From contig NZ_CP014304.1 in the NCBI RefSeq assembly GCF_001562275.1, positions 5,022,001-5,086,000 of the forward strand: a stretch of 64,000 nt of DNA, written 5' to 3'. The position numbers and the translations under genes are program-made. The notes under the pieces are model-generated. The model ran no database searches, was not told where the DNA came from, and saw nothing but the letters and a program-made list of their open reading frames with translations. Each line of letters starts with the position of its first letter. Position 1 is the first letter of the stretch. This document shows, one piece after another, positions 1-8,884 of this stretch. The DNA is from Hymenobacter sp. PAMC 26628. GTDB taxonomy: Bacteria > Bacteroidota > Bacteroidia > Cytophagales > Hymenobacteraceae.

Positions 1-1014
1 TTTGTGGTGGTGGCCCGCGCCATGGAAAAGGCCCGGTTGCAGCGCCGCGTCGCCGACCTAGAAAAGCAAGTGGGCGCGCAGTTCGGGTTCGATTCCCTGC
101 TTGGTTCGTCCGCGGCTTTGGCCAAGGCCCGGGCCTTGGCGGAGCGGGTGGCCCCCACCGAAGCGGCCGTGCTGCTGGAAGGGCCCACGGGGGCGGGCAA
201 GGAGTTGTTTGCGCAAGCCATTCATTACGCCAGCCCGCGCCGCACCAAGCCATTCGTGGCCCTGAACTGCAGCGCTTTCCCCAAGGATTTGTTGGAATCG
301 GAGCTGTTTGGGTACCGCAAAGGGGCCTTCACCGGCGCGGCGGTGGACAAAAAAGGGTTGTTTGAGGAAGCCAGCGGCGGCACCTTGTTCCTCGACGAAA
401 TCGGGGAACTCGAAGTGGGGGCGCAGGCCAAGCTGCTGCGGGCCCTGGAAACGCAGGAGTTCACCAAGCTCGGCGACACCAAGCCCACCCGGGTGAACGT
501 GCGCATCGTGGCCGCCACCAACCGCAACCTCAAGCAGGAGGCCGACCAGGGCCATTTTCGGCCCGACTTGTACTACCGCCTCTCAATTTTTGTGGTGCCC
601 GTGCCGCCGCTTAACGCCCGGCGCGACGACATCGAGCCGCTGGCCACCCACTTCTTGCAGCTCTACGCCGCCAAGCTGCGCAAGCGCCTGACGGGCATGG
701 ACCCGGAGTTTGTGCAGCTGTTGCTGCACTACGACTGGCGGGGCAACGTGCGCGAACTCAAGAACGTGCTGGAACGCGCCGTGATTCTGGCCGACGAGGA
801 AATTCTGACGGTGGACACCCTGCCGGCGGAGTTTCAGGCCGTGCCTTTCGCGGCCACGGAGCCCGACCCGGCCGGCCGCTCTCTGCGGGGCGTCGAGAAG
901 CGCCAAGTTGAGCTGGTGCTCCAGGAAACCGCCGGCAACAAGGCCGAAGCTGCCCGCCAGCTGGGCATCAGCGTGAAGACGCTGTACCGCAAAATTCTAG
1001 AATATGCCCTGTAG
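1..1014 (+). CDS. Sigma-54-dependent NtrC-family response regulator, 5' end outside window
   Basis: The reading frame is open from base 1, so the receiver domain lies to the left of the window. What is visible is the AAA+ enhancer-binding core: Walker A GPTGAGKE, the sigma-54 contact loop GAFTGA, Walker B LFLDEIGEL, and a C-terminal Fis-type helix-turn-helix (NKAEAARQLGISVKTLYRKI). Proteins of this family remodel RNA polymerase-sigma54 at -24/-12 promoters after phosphorylation. A histidine kinase starts 212 bp downstream on the same strand and is the likely partner. Bases 148-584 match, in inverted orientation, the regulator at 28416-29780, including silent positions. A role in potassium or envelope control is inferred from the neighbours only. 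Confidence 0.9.
   Translation, partial: FVVVARAMEKARLQRRVADLEKQVGAQFGFDSLLGSSAALAKARALAERVAPTEAAVLLEGPTGAGKELFAQAIHYASPRRTKPFVALNCSAFPKDLLESELFGYRKGAFTGAAVDKKGLFEEASGGTLFLDEIGELEVGAQAKLLRALETQEFTKLGDTKPTRVNVRIVAATNRNLKQEADQGHFRPDLYYRLSIFVVPVPPLNARRDDIEPLATHFLQLYAAKLRKRLTGMDPEFVQLLLHYDWRGNVRELKNVLERAVILADEEILTVDTLPAEFQAVPFAATEPDPAGRSLRGVEKRQVELVLQETAGNKAEAARQLGISVKTLYRKILEYAL
148..584 (+). repeat. 437-bp tract shared with 28858-29294 (inverted)
   Basis: This part of the AAA+ domain matches the minus-strand regulator at 28858-29294. Identity begins at GTGGCCCCCACCG and ends at TACTACCGCCTCTC, and the sequences diverge at once on both sides. Overlapping non-coding frames also translate identically in both copies, so wobble bases are conserved too. 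That indicates recent gene conversion or recombination rather than protein-level selection alone. Confidence 0.85.
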
Positions 1015-1226
1015 CGGCCTTCCCTGAAGGCCCCGCGCTGCATCTTTTTGACCGACCACCGGGACAAAATGATACGGTTGCCGGGTGCGGACGTTCGCAT
1101 TCGACGGAGCGTATTTACTATAGATAATTGATGGTTATGGTATTGCAATAAATAACAGCTAACTAGTACGCTTCGGCCTGCTAATGGTAAGCCTGTTTTT
1201 CGAAGACTGGTTGGTTCTCGGCCGTT

Positions 1227-2990
1227 ATGAACATCAAATCCAAAATTACCTTGGGCTTTTTGGCCCTGCTCGGGCTGCTCATCGTGTTGGGCAGCTATGC
1301 GCACTACACCGTGCAGCAGCTGGACCGCAATGCCCGCTCCGTGCTGCAGGATAACTTCTACTCCGTGCAACTGGGCGAAGACATGCTGCGGGCGCTGGAC
1401 CTCGCCGAAGCGCACCCCGCGGCTTCGGAAGGCCTACCCCGCTTCCGCGAGGACCTGACCCGCGAAGCCGGCAACATCACTGAGCCGGGCGAGTGGCCCC
1501 TAGTGGATAGCCTCACCCACAGTCTGGTGCTGTTTCAGCCATTGCGCAGCGCCGAAACCCTGGCCCTGCTGCGGCAGCAAACCCACCGCATGGTGCACTT
1601 GAACCTACAGGCCGTCACCCACAAAAACGAGCAAGCCAACCGCGCAGCCGTGGCAGCCGGCCGCACCCTGCTCGTGCTCATCGTGCTCAGCATCATGATT
1701 GCCCTGGGCTTTGTGCTGAGCGTGCCCGAAGCGGCGGTGAGCGGGCTGCGGAAACTATCGGCCAGCATCGCTCACGTCACGCAAGGAGACTTTTCGGCCA
1801 CCATTCCGGTGGAAAGCCGCGACGAGTTCGGGCAGGTGGCCACGTCGTTTAACCAGTTACTGGTACACGTCAACGACGTGCGCACCCGCAACCTGGGCGG
1901 GCTCGTGACCGAGCGCAACCGCGTAGCCAGCATTGTGCAGACCCTGGACGAGGCCCTGCTGATGCTCGACGAAGACCGGCGCGTGCTGGTGGCTAACCCG
2001 CCAGCCTGCGCCTTACTGGAGCTGAGCGAAAACCAGGTGGTGGGCGCCTCCGCGGATGACCTGGCCACGCGCAACCCGCTCATGCAGCAGCTGCTGCCGT
2101 ATGTGCTCGCCCCCGCCCGGCAGCGCGGGGCCAACCCTATTCCCTTCACGTTGCAGCGCCCGGACGAGGAGCTGCACTACCGGCTGGTGGTGCACGACGC
2201 CGTATCGTTCAACGCCCCGCTCGACAAGATGGAATTCGTGGGCACCATCCTGGCCCTGCACGACGTGTCGGACTTTAAGAAGCTCGACCAAGCCAAATCG
2301 GACTTCCTGGCCACCGTGTCGCACGAGCTCAAGACGCCGCTCTCCACCATCAACTTTCACCTCAAGCTGCTGCAGGACCAGCGGGTAGGGCCCATCAATG
2401 CAGAGCAGCAGCAGATTGTGGCCACGCTCAAGCAGGAAAACCAGCGCCTGCTCAGGCTCACGACCAATTTGCTGGACGTGGCGCGCCTGGAGTCCGGTGC
2501 CATCCCGCTCAACCTGCGCTCGACTTCGCTGGCCGAGCTGGTGGGCTACGCCACCGGGCCCATGCAGCTGCAGCTGGCCCCTAAGGGCCTTTCGCTCGAC
2601 GTCGACCTGGGCGCGGACCTGCCGGCTGTGCGGGCCGATCTCGAAAAGACGGCCTGGGTGCTGCTCAACCTGCTGGCCAACGCCGTGCGCTATTCTCCCG
2701 ACCGGGGCCAGGTCAAGCTCAGCGCGGCCCTGACCGAGCAGGGCGATGCCGTGCGGGTAAGCGTGCAGGACCACGGCCCCGGCATCGCCCCGGAATACCA
2801 GCAGCGCATTTTTCAGCGGTTCGCGCAAGTGCCCGACGCCGCCGCCCCGCACCGCGGCGGGTCGGGCCTGGGCCTGAGCATTTCGCGCGAGTTCATTACC
2901 AGCCAAGGCGGCCAACTCGGGGTGAGCAGTACCCCCGGCACCGGCAGCACCTTCTTTTTCACCTTACCTCTTGCCCACGCGGCCGCTTAA
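1227..2990 (+). CDS. Membrane sensor histidine kinase (HAMP-PAS-HisKA-HATPase)
   Basis: A 587-residue inner-membrane kinase. The order is TM1 (about 8-28), an extracytoplasmic segment with the motif NITEPGEWPLVDSL, TM2 (about 147-165), HAMP (about 165-215), a PAS-like domain (about 235-350), the phosphoacceptor box SHELKTPLS with H366, N box NLLANAVRYS, and G boxes DHGPGIAP and GGSGLGLS. Its sensor segment resembles those of the kinase at 14385-16160 and of the kinase-less protein at 13414-14238. It follows a sigma-54 regulator and precedes kup by 28 bp, so it probably phosphorylates that regulator and may be cotranscribed with kup. The ligand is unknown. Confidence 0.88.
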   Translation: MNIKSKITLGFLALLGLLIVLGSYAHYTVQQLDRNARSVLQDNFYSVQLGEDMLRALDLAEAHPAASEGLPRFREDLTREAGNITEPGEWPLVDSLTHSLVLFQPLRSAETLALLRQQTHRMVHLNLQAVTHKNEQANRAAVAAGRTLLVLIVLSIMIALGFVLSVPEAAVSGLRKLSASIAHVTQGDFSATIPVESRDEFGQVATSFNQLLVHVNDVRTRNLGGLVTERNRVASIVQTLDEALLMLDEDRRVLVANPPACALLELSENQVVGASADDLATRNPLMQQLLPYVLAPARQRGANPIPFTLQRPDEELHYRLVVHDAVSFNAPLDKMEFVGTILALHDVSDFKKLDQAKSDFLATVSHELKTPLSTINFHLKLLQDQRVGPINAEQQQIVATLKQENQRLLRLTTNLLDVARLESGAIPLNLRSTSLAELVGYATGPMQLQLAPKGLSLDVDLGADLPAVRADLEKTAWVLLNLLANAVRYSPDRGQVKLSAALTEQGDAVRVSVQDHGPGIAPEYQQRIFQRFAQVPDAAAPHRGGSGLGLSISREFITSQGGQLGVSSTPGTGSTFFFTLPLAHAAA

Positions 2991-3018
2991 CAAGCCCCGC
3001 TATACCTTCCCTTAATTT

Positions 3019-5055
3019 ATGGCTTCTCCTGCGCTTTCGAGTACCAGCATCCACACCCGCAGCATCACGGCGGCGGGCCTGCTGGTCACGCTTGGCATTA
3101 TTTTCGGCGACATTGGCACCTCGCCGCTCTACGTCTTCCAAACCATCATCGGGCCCCGGCCGGTGAGCGAGCTGCTGGTGTACGGCGGCGTGTCGGCCGT
3201 TTTCTGGACGCTCACGCTGCAAACCAGTATCAAGTACATCCTGCTGACGCTGGAGGCCGACAACCACGGCGAGGGCGGCATTTTCTCGCTGTTTTCGCTG
3301 GTGAAGAGCCGAGGCCGGTGGCTGCTGTGGCCGGCCATCATTGGGGCCGGCACGCTGCTGGCCGACGGCATTATCACGCCTCCAATATCGGTGACCTCGG
3401 CCATCGAGGGCCTAAAAATCCTGTACCCGGCGCTGAATCAGGAAACCATCGTCATCGTCGTCATTGCCATCATCAGCTTGTTGTTTGCGTTTCAGCAATT
3501 TGGTACCAAGGTGGTCGGAGCCGCTTTCGGGCCGATAATGCTGGTGTGGTTTTCGGTGATTGGCACGCTGGGCATCCTTCAAATCATGCACCACCCCGGC
3601 GTGTTGGCCGCGCTCAACCCCATGTACGCCATCCGGCTACTGGTCGAGTATCCGCGGGGCTTCTGGCTGCTGGGGGCCGTGTTTCTCTGCACCACCGGGG
3701 CCGAGGCCCTGTACTCGGACCTGGGCCACTGCGGCCGCAAGAATATCCGCACGTCGTGGGTTTTTGTGAAAACCACGCTCGTGCTTAACTACCTGGGCCA
3801 GGCCGCCTGGACGATGGGCCACGTGGGCGCGCCACTGGCCAGCAACCAAAACCCATTTTTCATGATTGCTCCGCAGTGGGGCCTGGTGCCGCTCATCGTC
3901 CTGGCCACGGCGGCCACCATCATCGCCTCGCAGGCCCTCATCTCGGGCTCCTACACGCTCATTTCGGAGGCCGTGAGCCTGCGCTTCTGGCCCAAGGTGC
4001 GGGTGCTGTTTCCCACCGACCAGCGCGGGCAGATTTACGTGCCCAGCATCAACTGGCTCTTGTGGTTTGGCTGCGTGTGCGTGCAACTCTGGTTTAAAAC
4101 GTCGGAGGCCATGACGGCGGCTTACGGCTTCTCCATCACGGTGGCCATGCTGATGACCAGCATCTTGCTCTCGCAGTACCTGCGCGGCGTGAAGCACTGG
4201 GCCCTGCCGGTGGTGGTGGGCATCATGCTGGTGTTCTTCACCGTTGAGACGTCGTTTCTCATCGCCAACATCACCAAGCTGCTGAACCGGCTCGGCATCC
4301 TGGTTTTCGAGTGGGGATTGATTTTCATGATGTACGTCGGATTTAGAGGCCGCGAAATCAAAAACCGTTTGCTCAAAACGGCGCCGGTGGCCGAGAGCTT
4401 GCCCACGCTGCAAGAATTGAGCACGGACCCGTCGGTGGCCAAGTACGCCTCTAACCTAGTGTACCTTACCCACAGCAAAGCCGCCGGCGAATTGGAAAGC
4501 GAAATTCTGTACTCCATCATCCGCAAGCAGCCCAAGCGGGCCGACCGCTACTGGTTCATCAACATGAGCATCCTCACCGACCCGTACTCCACGCGTTACA
4601 TGGTCGAGGAACTGGTGCCGGGCGTAGCCTACAAAATCAACTTCAAGTTGGGCTTTCGGGTGCAGCCCCGCCTCAACATGCTGTTTCGGCGGGTGCTGGA
4701 AGAGATGAGCGCCAAGGGCGAAATCGACATCACCTCGCGCTACGACTCTCTGGCCCACCACCACATTCCCGGCGATTTTCGCTTTGTGGTGTTGGAAAAA
4801 GTGCTTAGTTACGACAACGAATTGAACTGGCAAGAGCGGTTCATTATGAATGGTTACTTCTTCATCAACCGCGTCGCCATCTCTGACCAAGCGCTATTTG
4901 GCCTCGATACCAGCGACGTGGCCATTGAAAAGGTGCCGCTCACCATCAAGCCCGCCGCGCATACCTCCGATCTGCTGCGCGACGCGCCCGAACAGGACCA
5001 AGACCCCGTGCCCGATTTTGCCGTGGCAGATGAGTCGCTGCCCAATAAGGTGTAG
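3019..5055 (+). CDS. kup: Kup/HAK family potassium uptake transporter (copy 1)
   Basis: A 678-residue inner-membrane protein with about 12 hydrophobic segments followed by a C-terminal cytoplasmic domain, the usual Kup layout. The N-terminal family signature is FGDIGTSPLYV, followed by ADNHGEGGIFSL and ADGIITPPISV. Kup proteins import K+ by H+ symport. It starts 28 bp after the histidine kinase stop, so the two probably form one transcript. A second Kup is encoded convergently at 5135-7114, and a shared hairpin separates the two stops. Confidence 0.93.
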   Translation: MASPALSSTSIHTRSITAAGLLVTLGIIFGDIGTSPLYVFQTIIGPRPVSELLVYGGVSAVFWTLTLQTSIKYILLTLEADNHGEGGIFSLFSLVKSRGRWLLWPAIIGAGTLLADGIITPPISVTSAIEGLKILYPALNQETIVIVVIAIISLLFAFQQFGTKVVGAAFGPIMLVWFSVIGTLGILQIMHHPGVLAALNPMYAIRLLVEYPRGFWLLGAVFLCTTGAEALYSDLGHCGRKNIRTSWVFVKTTLVLNYLGQAAWTMGHVGAPLASNQNPFFMIAPQWGLVPLIVLATAATIIASQALISGSYTLISEAVSLRFWPKVRVLFPTDQRGQIYVPSINWLLWFGCVCVQLWFKTSEAMTAAYGFSITVAMLMTSILLSQYLRGVKHWALPVVVGIMLVFFTVETSFLIANITKLLNRLGILVFEWGLIFMMYVGFRGREIKNRLLKTAPVAESLPTLQELSTDPSVAKYASNLVYLTHSKAAGELESEILYSIIRKQPKRADRYWFINMSILTDPYSTRYMVEELVPGVAYKINFKLGFRVQPRLNMLFRRVLEEMSAKGEIDITSRYDSLAHHHIPGDFRFVVLEKVLSYDNELNWQERFIMNGYFFINRVAISDQALFGLDTSDVAIEKVPLTIKPAAHTSDLLRDAPEQDQDPVPDFAVADESLPNKV

Positions 5056-5073
5056 GGACTTATCGACTGAATT

Positions 5074-5114
5074 AAAACGGTTCTGCTAAGTTTGCCAAAG
5101 CAGGGCCGTTTTAT
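5074..5114. terminator. Bidirectional intrinsic terminator between two kup genes
   Basis: AAAACGGTTCTGCT pairs with AGCAGGGCCGTTTT across an 11-base loop, needing only two G-U pairs, and is flanked by A/T runs. It sits in the 79-bp gap between two convergent stop codons, so it can serve both transcripts. Confidence 0.75.
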
Positions 5115-5134
5115 AACACTTGCTGATTGACGTT

Positions 5135-7114
5135 TTATGCGTCCCGCACCAGCTCCAACTCGGGGCGCAGGGGCATTTGCAGCGGCACGTTTTCCACGGT
5201 GAAGGTGCTGTTGTCGAGGCCAAAGCTTTCCTGGTCCGACACGCCCAGCCACTTCAGCCAGCCGTGCAGGCGCAGGGCCATGCGCTTCCAGCCGCGCAGG
5301 AAGTGCTGGTAGGGCACGGTTTTGTTGAGCAGCACAAACTGGAAGTCGCCCACCACGTCCTGTTCGCGCAAGCTTTCGTAGCGCGAGGTGATGTCGATTT
5401 CCTTGTTTTTGACCAGGTCGCCCACAATTTGGCGGAACATGTAGTTGATGGCGGGGTCGACGCGGAAGCCCAGTCGGATGTCGATGCGCACCAGCTCCTG
5501 CGGCAGTACGTGCGTGACGTGGTAGGAGCGGGTGTAGGGGTCGTCGGTGGTGTCGACGTGCACGAGGTAGTACACGTCGGCGCGCTTGGGGCGCTTTTTG
5601 AAGATGGAGTGGGCGATGCCGTTTTCGAGCTGCGAGCTGTCGGCCGACTTGGTGAGGTACACCAGGTGGGTGGCGAATTTGGGCACCGACTCATCGTTGC
5701 TCAGCTCCTGGAGCAGCGGCAGGTAGTCGGCCAGCGGTACCAGTTCGGTGAGGTCGTTGCGGATGCGCTGGCCCTGAATCCAGGCCACCATCACGGTCAG
5801 CAGCAGCACGCTCAGCAGGACGCTCAGCCAGCCGCCGTGGGTGAATTTGGCCAGGTTGGCCACCAGGAAAGAGCCTTCCACGGTGAAGTATACGCCGAGC
5901 AGCAGGAAAATCCAGACGGGGCTGGTACGGCGCAGGCGCAGGTAAAAGGCCAGCAGAACGGTGGTCATGAGCATGGTGATGGTGACAGCCAGACCGAAGG
6001 CCGCTTCCATCTTGCCCGACTCCCGGAACAGCAGCACCACCCCGATGCAGCCGGCGCACAGCAGCCAGTTGAGCGAGGCCACATAGGCCTGCCCGCGCAA
6101 TTCAGTGGGATAAGAAATGCGCACCTTGGGCCAGAAGTGCAGCCGCAGCGCCTCAATGACGAGCGTGAACGAGCCCGAAATCAGGGCCTGCGAGGCAATG
6201 ATGGTGGCCAGCGTGCATAGGACGATGGCCGGCAGCAGCAGCGCCGGCGGTATCATCAGGAAAAACAGATTCTGCTCGCCCAGCGGCGCGCCCAGGTGGC
6301 GCAGCAGCCAGGACCCCTGCCCCAGGTAGTTGAGCACGAGGCAGATTTTGACGAACGTCCACGACACGTAGATGTTGGGCCGGCCCACGTGGCCCATATC
6401 GGCGTAGAGCGCCTCGGCCCCGGTGCTGCACAGGAATATCGAGCCCAGTAGCCAGAACGCGCCCGGCACCCGCGTCACCATGTGCACGGCGTAGTACGGG
6501 TTCAGCGCCCGCAGAATGCTGAAATCATGAATCAGCTCTTTGAAACCGAGCACGGCCAGCATGGAGAAGAAGAGCACCATCACCGGTCCGAAAAACTTGC
6601 CGATGATGGCCGTGCCGAACTGCTGAAACGCAAACAGGCCCACCAGAATGACGATGACGATGGGCACCGTGTTCAGGTCGGGCTTGAGGATGCGCAGGCC
6701 CTCAATGGCCGAGGCCACCGAGATGGGCGGCGTGATGATGCCGTCGGCCAGCAGGGCCGCCGCGCCGATGATGGCGGCCAGGTACAGCCACTTCACCCGC
6801 AGCCGCCGCAGCCGGGCAAACAGGGCCAGGATGCCGCCCTCGCCATTATTATCGGCTTTTAGCGCAATGAAGACGTATTTGACGGTGGTGAGCAGCGTGA
6901 GCGTCCAGAGAATGGCGGAAATGGTGCCGAGCACCACGTCCTCCGTCACGGGCCGGCTCACGAACACGCCGCGCACGGTGTAGAGCGGCGAAGTACCAAT
7001 GTCGCCGTACACGATGCCGAGGGCAATGAGCGTACCGGCGGCGGAGGCGCGGGAAAGCGGGTTGGCGTGGGCCGATGGGACCGCCGCGGTCAGGGCGGGA
7101 ATGCTAGTTGGCAT
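5135..7114 (-). CDS. kup: Kup/HAK family potassium uptake transporter (copy 2)
   Basis: A 659-residue paralogue of the protein at 3019-5055. It has the signature YGDIGTSPLYTV, ADNNGEGGILAL and ADGIITPPISV, about 12 membrane segments, and a C-terminal domain aligned with copy 1 (KRPKRADVYYLVHV against KQPKRADRYWFINM). Predicted function is K+/H+ symport. The ATG at 7114 gives a normal-length N-terminus. It is transcribed divergently from the porin at 7475 across a 360-bp region carrying a 15-bp palindrome that recurs near kdp. Two tandem Kup copies suggest different affinities or different control. Confidence 0.93.
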   Translation of the reverse strand: MPTSIPALTAAVPSAHANPLSRASAAGTLIALGIVYGDIGTSPLYTVRGVFVSRPVTEDVVLGTISAILWTLTLLTTVKYVFIALKADNNGEGGILALFARLRRLRVKWLYLAAIIGAAALLADGIITPPISVASAIEGLRILKPDLNTVPIVIVILVGLFAFQQFGTAIIGKFFGPVMVLFFSMLAVLGFKELIHDFSILRALNPYYAVHMVTRVPGAFWLLGSIFLCSTGAEALYADMGHVGRPNIYVSWTFVKICLVLNYLGQGSWLLRHLGAPLGEQNLFFLMIPPALLLPAIVLCTLATIIASQALISGSFTLVIEALRLHFWPKVRISYPTELRGQAYVASLNWLLCAGCIGVVLLFRESGKMEAAFGLAVTITMLMTTVLLAFYLRLRRTSPVWIFLLLGVYFTVEGSFLVANLAKFTHGGWLSVLLSVLLLTVMVAWIQGQRIRNDLTELVPLADYLPLLQELSNDESVPKFATHLVYLTKSADSSQLENGIAHSIFKKRPKRADVYYLVHVDTTDDPYTRSYHVTHVLPQELVRIDIRLGFRVDPAINYMFRQIVGDLVKNKEIDITSRYESLREQDVVGDFQFVLLNKTVPYQHFLRGWKRMALRLHGWLKWLGVSDQESFGLDNSTFTVENVPLQMPLRPELELVRDA

Positions 7115-7474
7115 AGAGGCGAAAATGGGCCCGGTTGCAGGAGCAGCGGCTCGTGGTGCGGATGGCGAGCGGACGCCAACATGGGTACGCGAGAACTAAA
7201 GTTGGGTTTGCGGTATTCTCGGTCATTTTTAGAATATCCGGGCGGCCAACCTGGCAGTAGGCGAGAAGTAACGCGCGAAAGTAGCGCACTAGCGTTTTGA
7301 ACCAAGCCCCTAGCGAAACGCTAGCGGGCAAGACGCCTGCCCGCCGGATAGTGGCCTTTCAACGGCTTTTAGCGGGGCTGGTACAGTCGTTGGTGAGCGT
7401 AGTGGAAGAATAGAAAACGCCGTCTCCGCCTCGGAAAACCGGCATCCCGTTCCACTCAATCATTCCCTGTTTTC
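7115..7474. other. Divergent intergenic region kup / porin
   Basis: 360 bp without a convincing gene. It holds the palindrome CTAGCGAAACGCTAG at 7310-7324 with a matching half-site CTAGCGTTT at 7289-7297. The same motif occurs three more times around the DUF-like gene beside kdpF. A hairpin GCGGGCAAGACGCCTGCCCGC follows at about 7324-7344. Promoters for both flanking genes are expected here, but none matches a consensus well enough to call. Confidence 0.5.
7310..7324. promoter_or_regulatory. Palindrome CTAGCGAAACGCTAG, possible operator
   Basis: A 15-bp palindrome with 6-bp arms and AAA centre. The same sequence is at 27384-27398, and 14-base versions are at 27363-27376 and 27930-27943. All lie in intergenic DNA beside potassium genes in this window. 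It could be a protein-binding site or a small dispersed repeat. Confidence 0.4.
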
Positions 7475-8833
7475 ATGAAAGCAGTTATTACCGGTGCCCT
7501 GCTGTTGGGCGCCACCCTTGCTTCCGGCCAGGCATCCCCCATTGGCACGGGCGGCGGCAACCCACCCTCTCCAACCGCTTCCGACACCGCCCGCACCGCC
7601 AACGGCCGGGCCTTGCCGCAACCCCTGCCCGCGCTGCCGTTTCCGAGCGGGGAATGGATTGGCCCCGTCATCGGTGCCCCCGACCGCACATCGGTCTACC
7701 CGCTGCAAAAGGCCCTGGGCGGCCAGGCCAGTAGCCGCTACCGGGTATACGGCTGGGTCAATCCGTCGTTTTCGGCCAGCACCTCGAAGAACTCCAACAT
7801 TCCGGTGGCCTACAACATTCAACCCAACAAGCTGGTGCTGGACCAGGCCGTGCTGCGCTTCGAGCGCCCGATGAACACGGTGCAGACTGACCACGTGGAC
7901 TGGGGGTTTCGCTCCACGTTCATGTACGGCATCGACTACCGCTACACCCTGGCCAAGGGCCTGGTGAGCGACCCGCTGCTGAAGAAAAACAACCTGTACG
8001 GCTTCGACCCTATCGAGCAGTATGTCACGCTCTACGTGCCGAAAGTGGCCCAGGGCCTGACCTTGCGGGTGGGCCGCTACATCTCGCCGCCCGACATCGA
8101 GGCCCAGCTCGCGCCCGACAACTACCTGTTCAGCCACTCGCTCACGTTCAGCTACGACCCGTTCACTTTCACCGGCGCGCTGGCCGCGCTGCGCCTCTCG
8201 CCCCAGGTGACCGTGGAGCTGGGTGCCCACGCCGGCAACGAGCTGGTGCCCTGGAGCGAATCGGCCAAGCTCAACGGCCAGGCTTTCGTGCGCTGGGTGG
8301 CCCGCAACAACAACAATTCCGTTTTCGGCGGCATCAATTCGCTGGGCGAGGGCAGCTACTCGAAGGACCACGACAACGTGCAGATGGTAGTGGCTACCTG
8401 GGGCCACCGCTTCGGCCCCCGCGTGCACATGATGACCGAGGCCTACTACCTCTGGCAGTACGACGCGCTGGCCGGCGGCACCGTCATCGACGGGCCGGAT
8501 CAGCCCTGGGCCGGCTCCGGCGCGGGCGCCCTCATTCCGGGCCGCTCCAACTCGGTGGCGGCCGTCAATTACCTCCAGGTGCTGCTGTCCCCGACCAGCT
8601 ACCTGTCCGTCCGCAACGATGTGCTGAACGACATCGACGGGCAACGCACGGGCAATAAAACGGTGTATTCGAGCCACACCATCGGCTACATCAAGCACTT
8701 CGCGGGCGGCCTATTTACGTTCCGGCCCGAGGTGCGCTACGACCACGCCTACGCGGACGGGCTGCGGGCCTACGACAAGGGCACCCGCCGCGACCAGCTC
8801 ATCGGGGCGCTGGATTTGATTGCGCATTTCTAA
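7475..8833 (+). CDS. OmpL-like outer membrane beta-barrel porin (BBP2 type)
   Basis: 452 residues with a cleavable signal peptide (MKAVITGALLLGATLASG) and a small-residue-rich linker. A long run of amphipathic strands follows, with the alternating aromatic pattern of an outer membrane barrel and a C-terminal LIAHF. It aligns over its full length with the protein at 20528-21883; shared segments include NTVQTDHVDWGF, DIEAQ-APDNYL-SHSL and YYLWQYDA / YYIWQYDA. The likely role is passive uptake of small solutes or ions. The gene lies 51 bp upstream of the divergent kdpA, suggesting cotranscription with kdpA-kdpC. Substrate specificity is inferred only from this context. Confidence 0.78.
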   Translation: MKAVITGALLLGATLASGQASPIGTGGGNPPSPTASDTARTANGRALPQPLPALPFPSGEWIGPVIGAPDRTSVYPLQKALGGQASSRYRVYGWVNPSFSASTSKNSNIPVAYNIQPNKLVLDQAVLRFERPMNTVQTDHVDWGFRSTFMYGIDYRYTLAKGLVSDPLLKKNNLYGFDPIEQYVTLYVPKVAQGLTLRVGRYISPPDIEAQLAPDNYLFSHSLTFSYDPFTFTGALAALRLSPQVTVELGAHAGNELVPWSESAKLNGQAFVRWVARNNNNSVFGGINSLGEGSYSKDHDNVQMVVATWGHRFGPRVHMMTEAYYLWQYDALAGGTVIDGPDQPWAGSGAGALIPGRSNSVAAVNYLQVLLSPTSYLSVRNDVLNDIDGQRTGNKTVYSSHTIGYIKHFAGGLFTFRPEVRYDHAYADGLRAYDKGTRRDQLIGALDLIAHF

Positions 8834-8884
8834 TCCGAGTAACCTCACCCCCGCGCCGGGCCTTTGTACATTCTTTCAACGCAT

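Noticed and set aside
5120-6220. Long plus-strand open frame of 366 codons
   Set aside because: It lies antisense to the second kup gene and its translation is low-complexity Gln/His/Val; the kup frame has clear homology and membrane pattern.
7390-7410. Possible sigma-54 promoter (TGGTACAGTCGTTGG) upstream of the porin, and a similar TGGTACCAGCCTTGA near 27822 on the minus strand
   Set aside because: Both lack the invariant GC of the -12 element, so I do not call them, although sigma-54 regulation of the locus remains likely.
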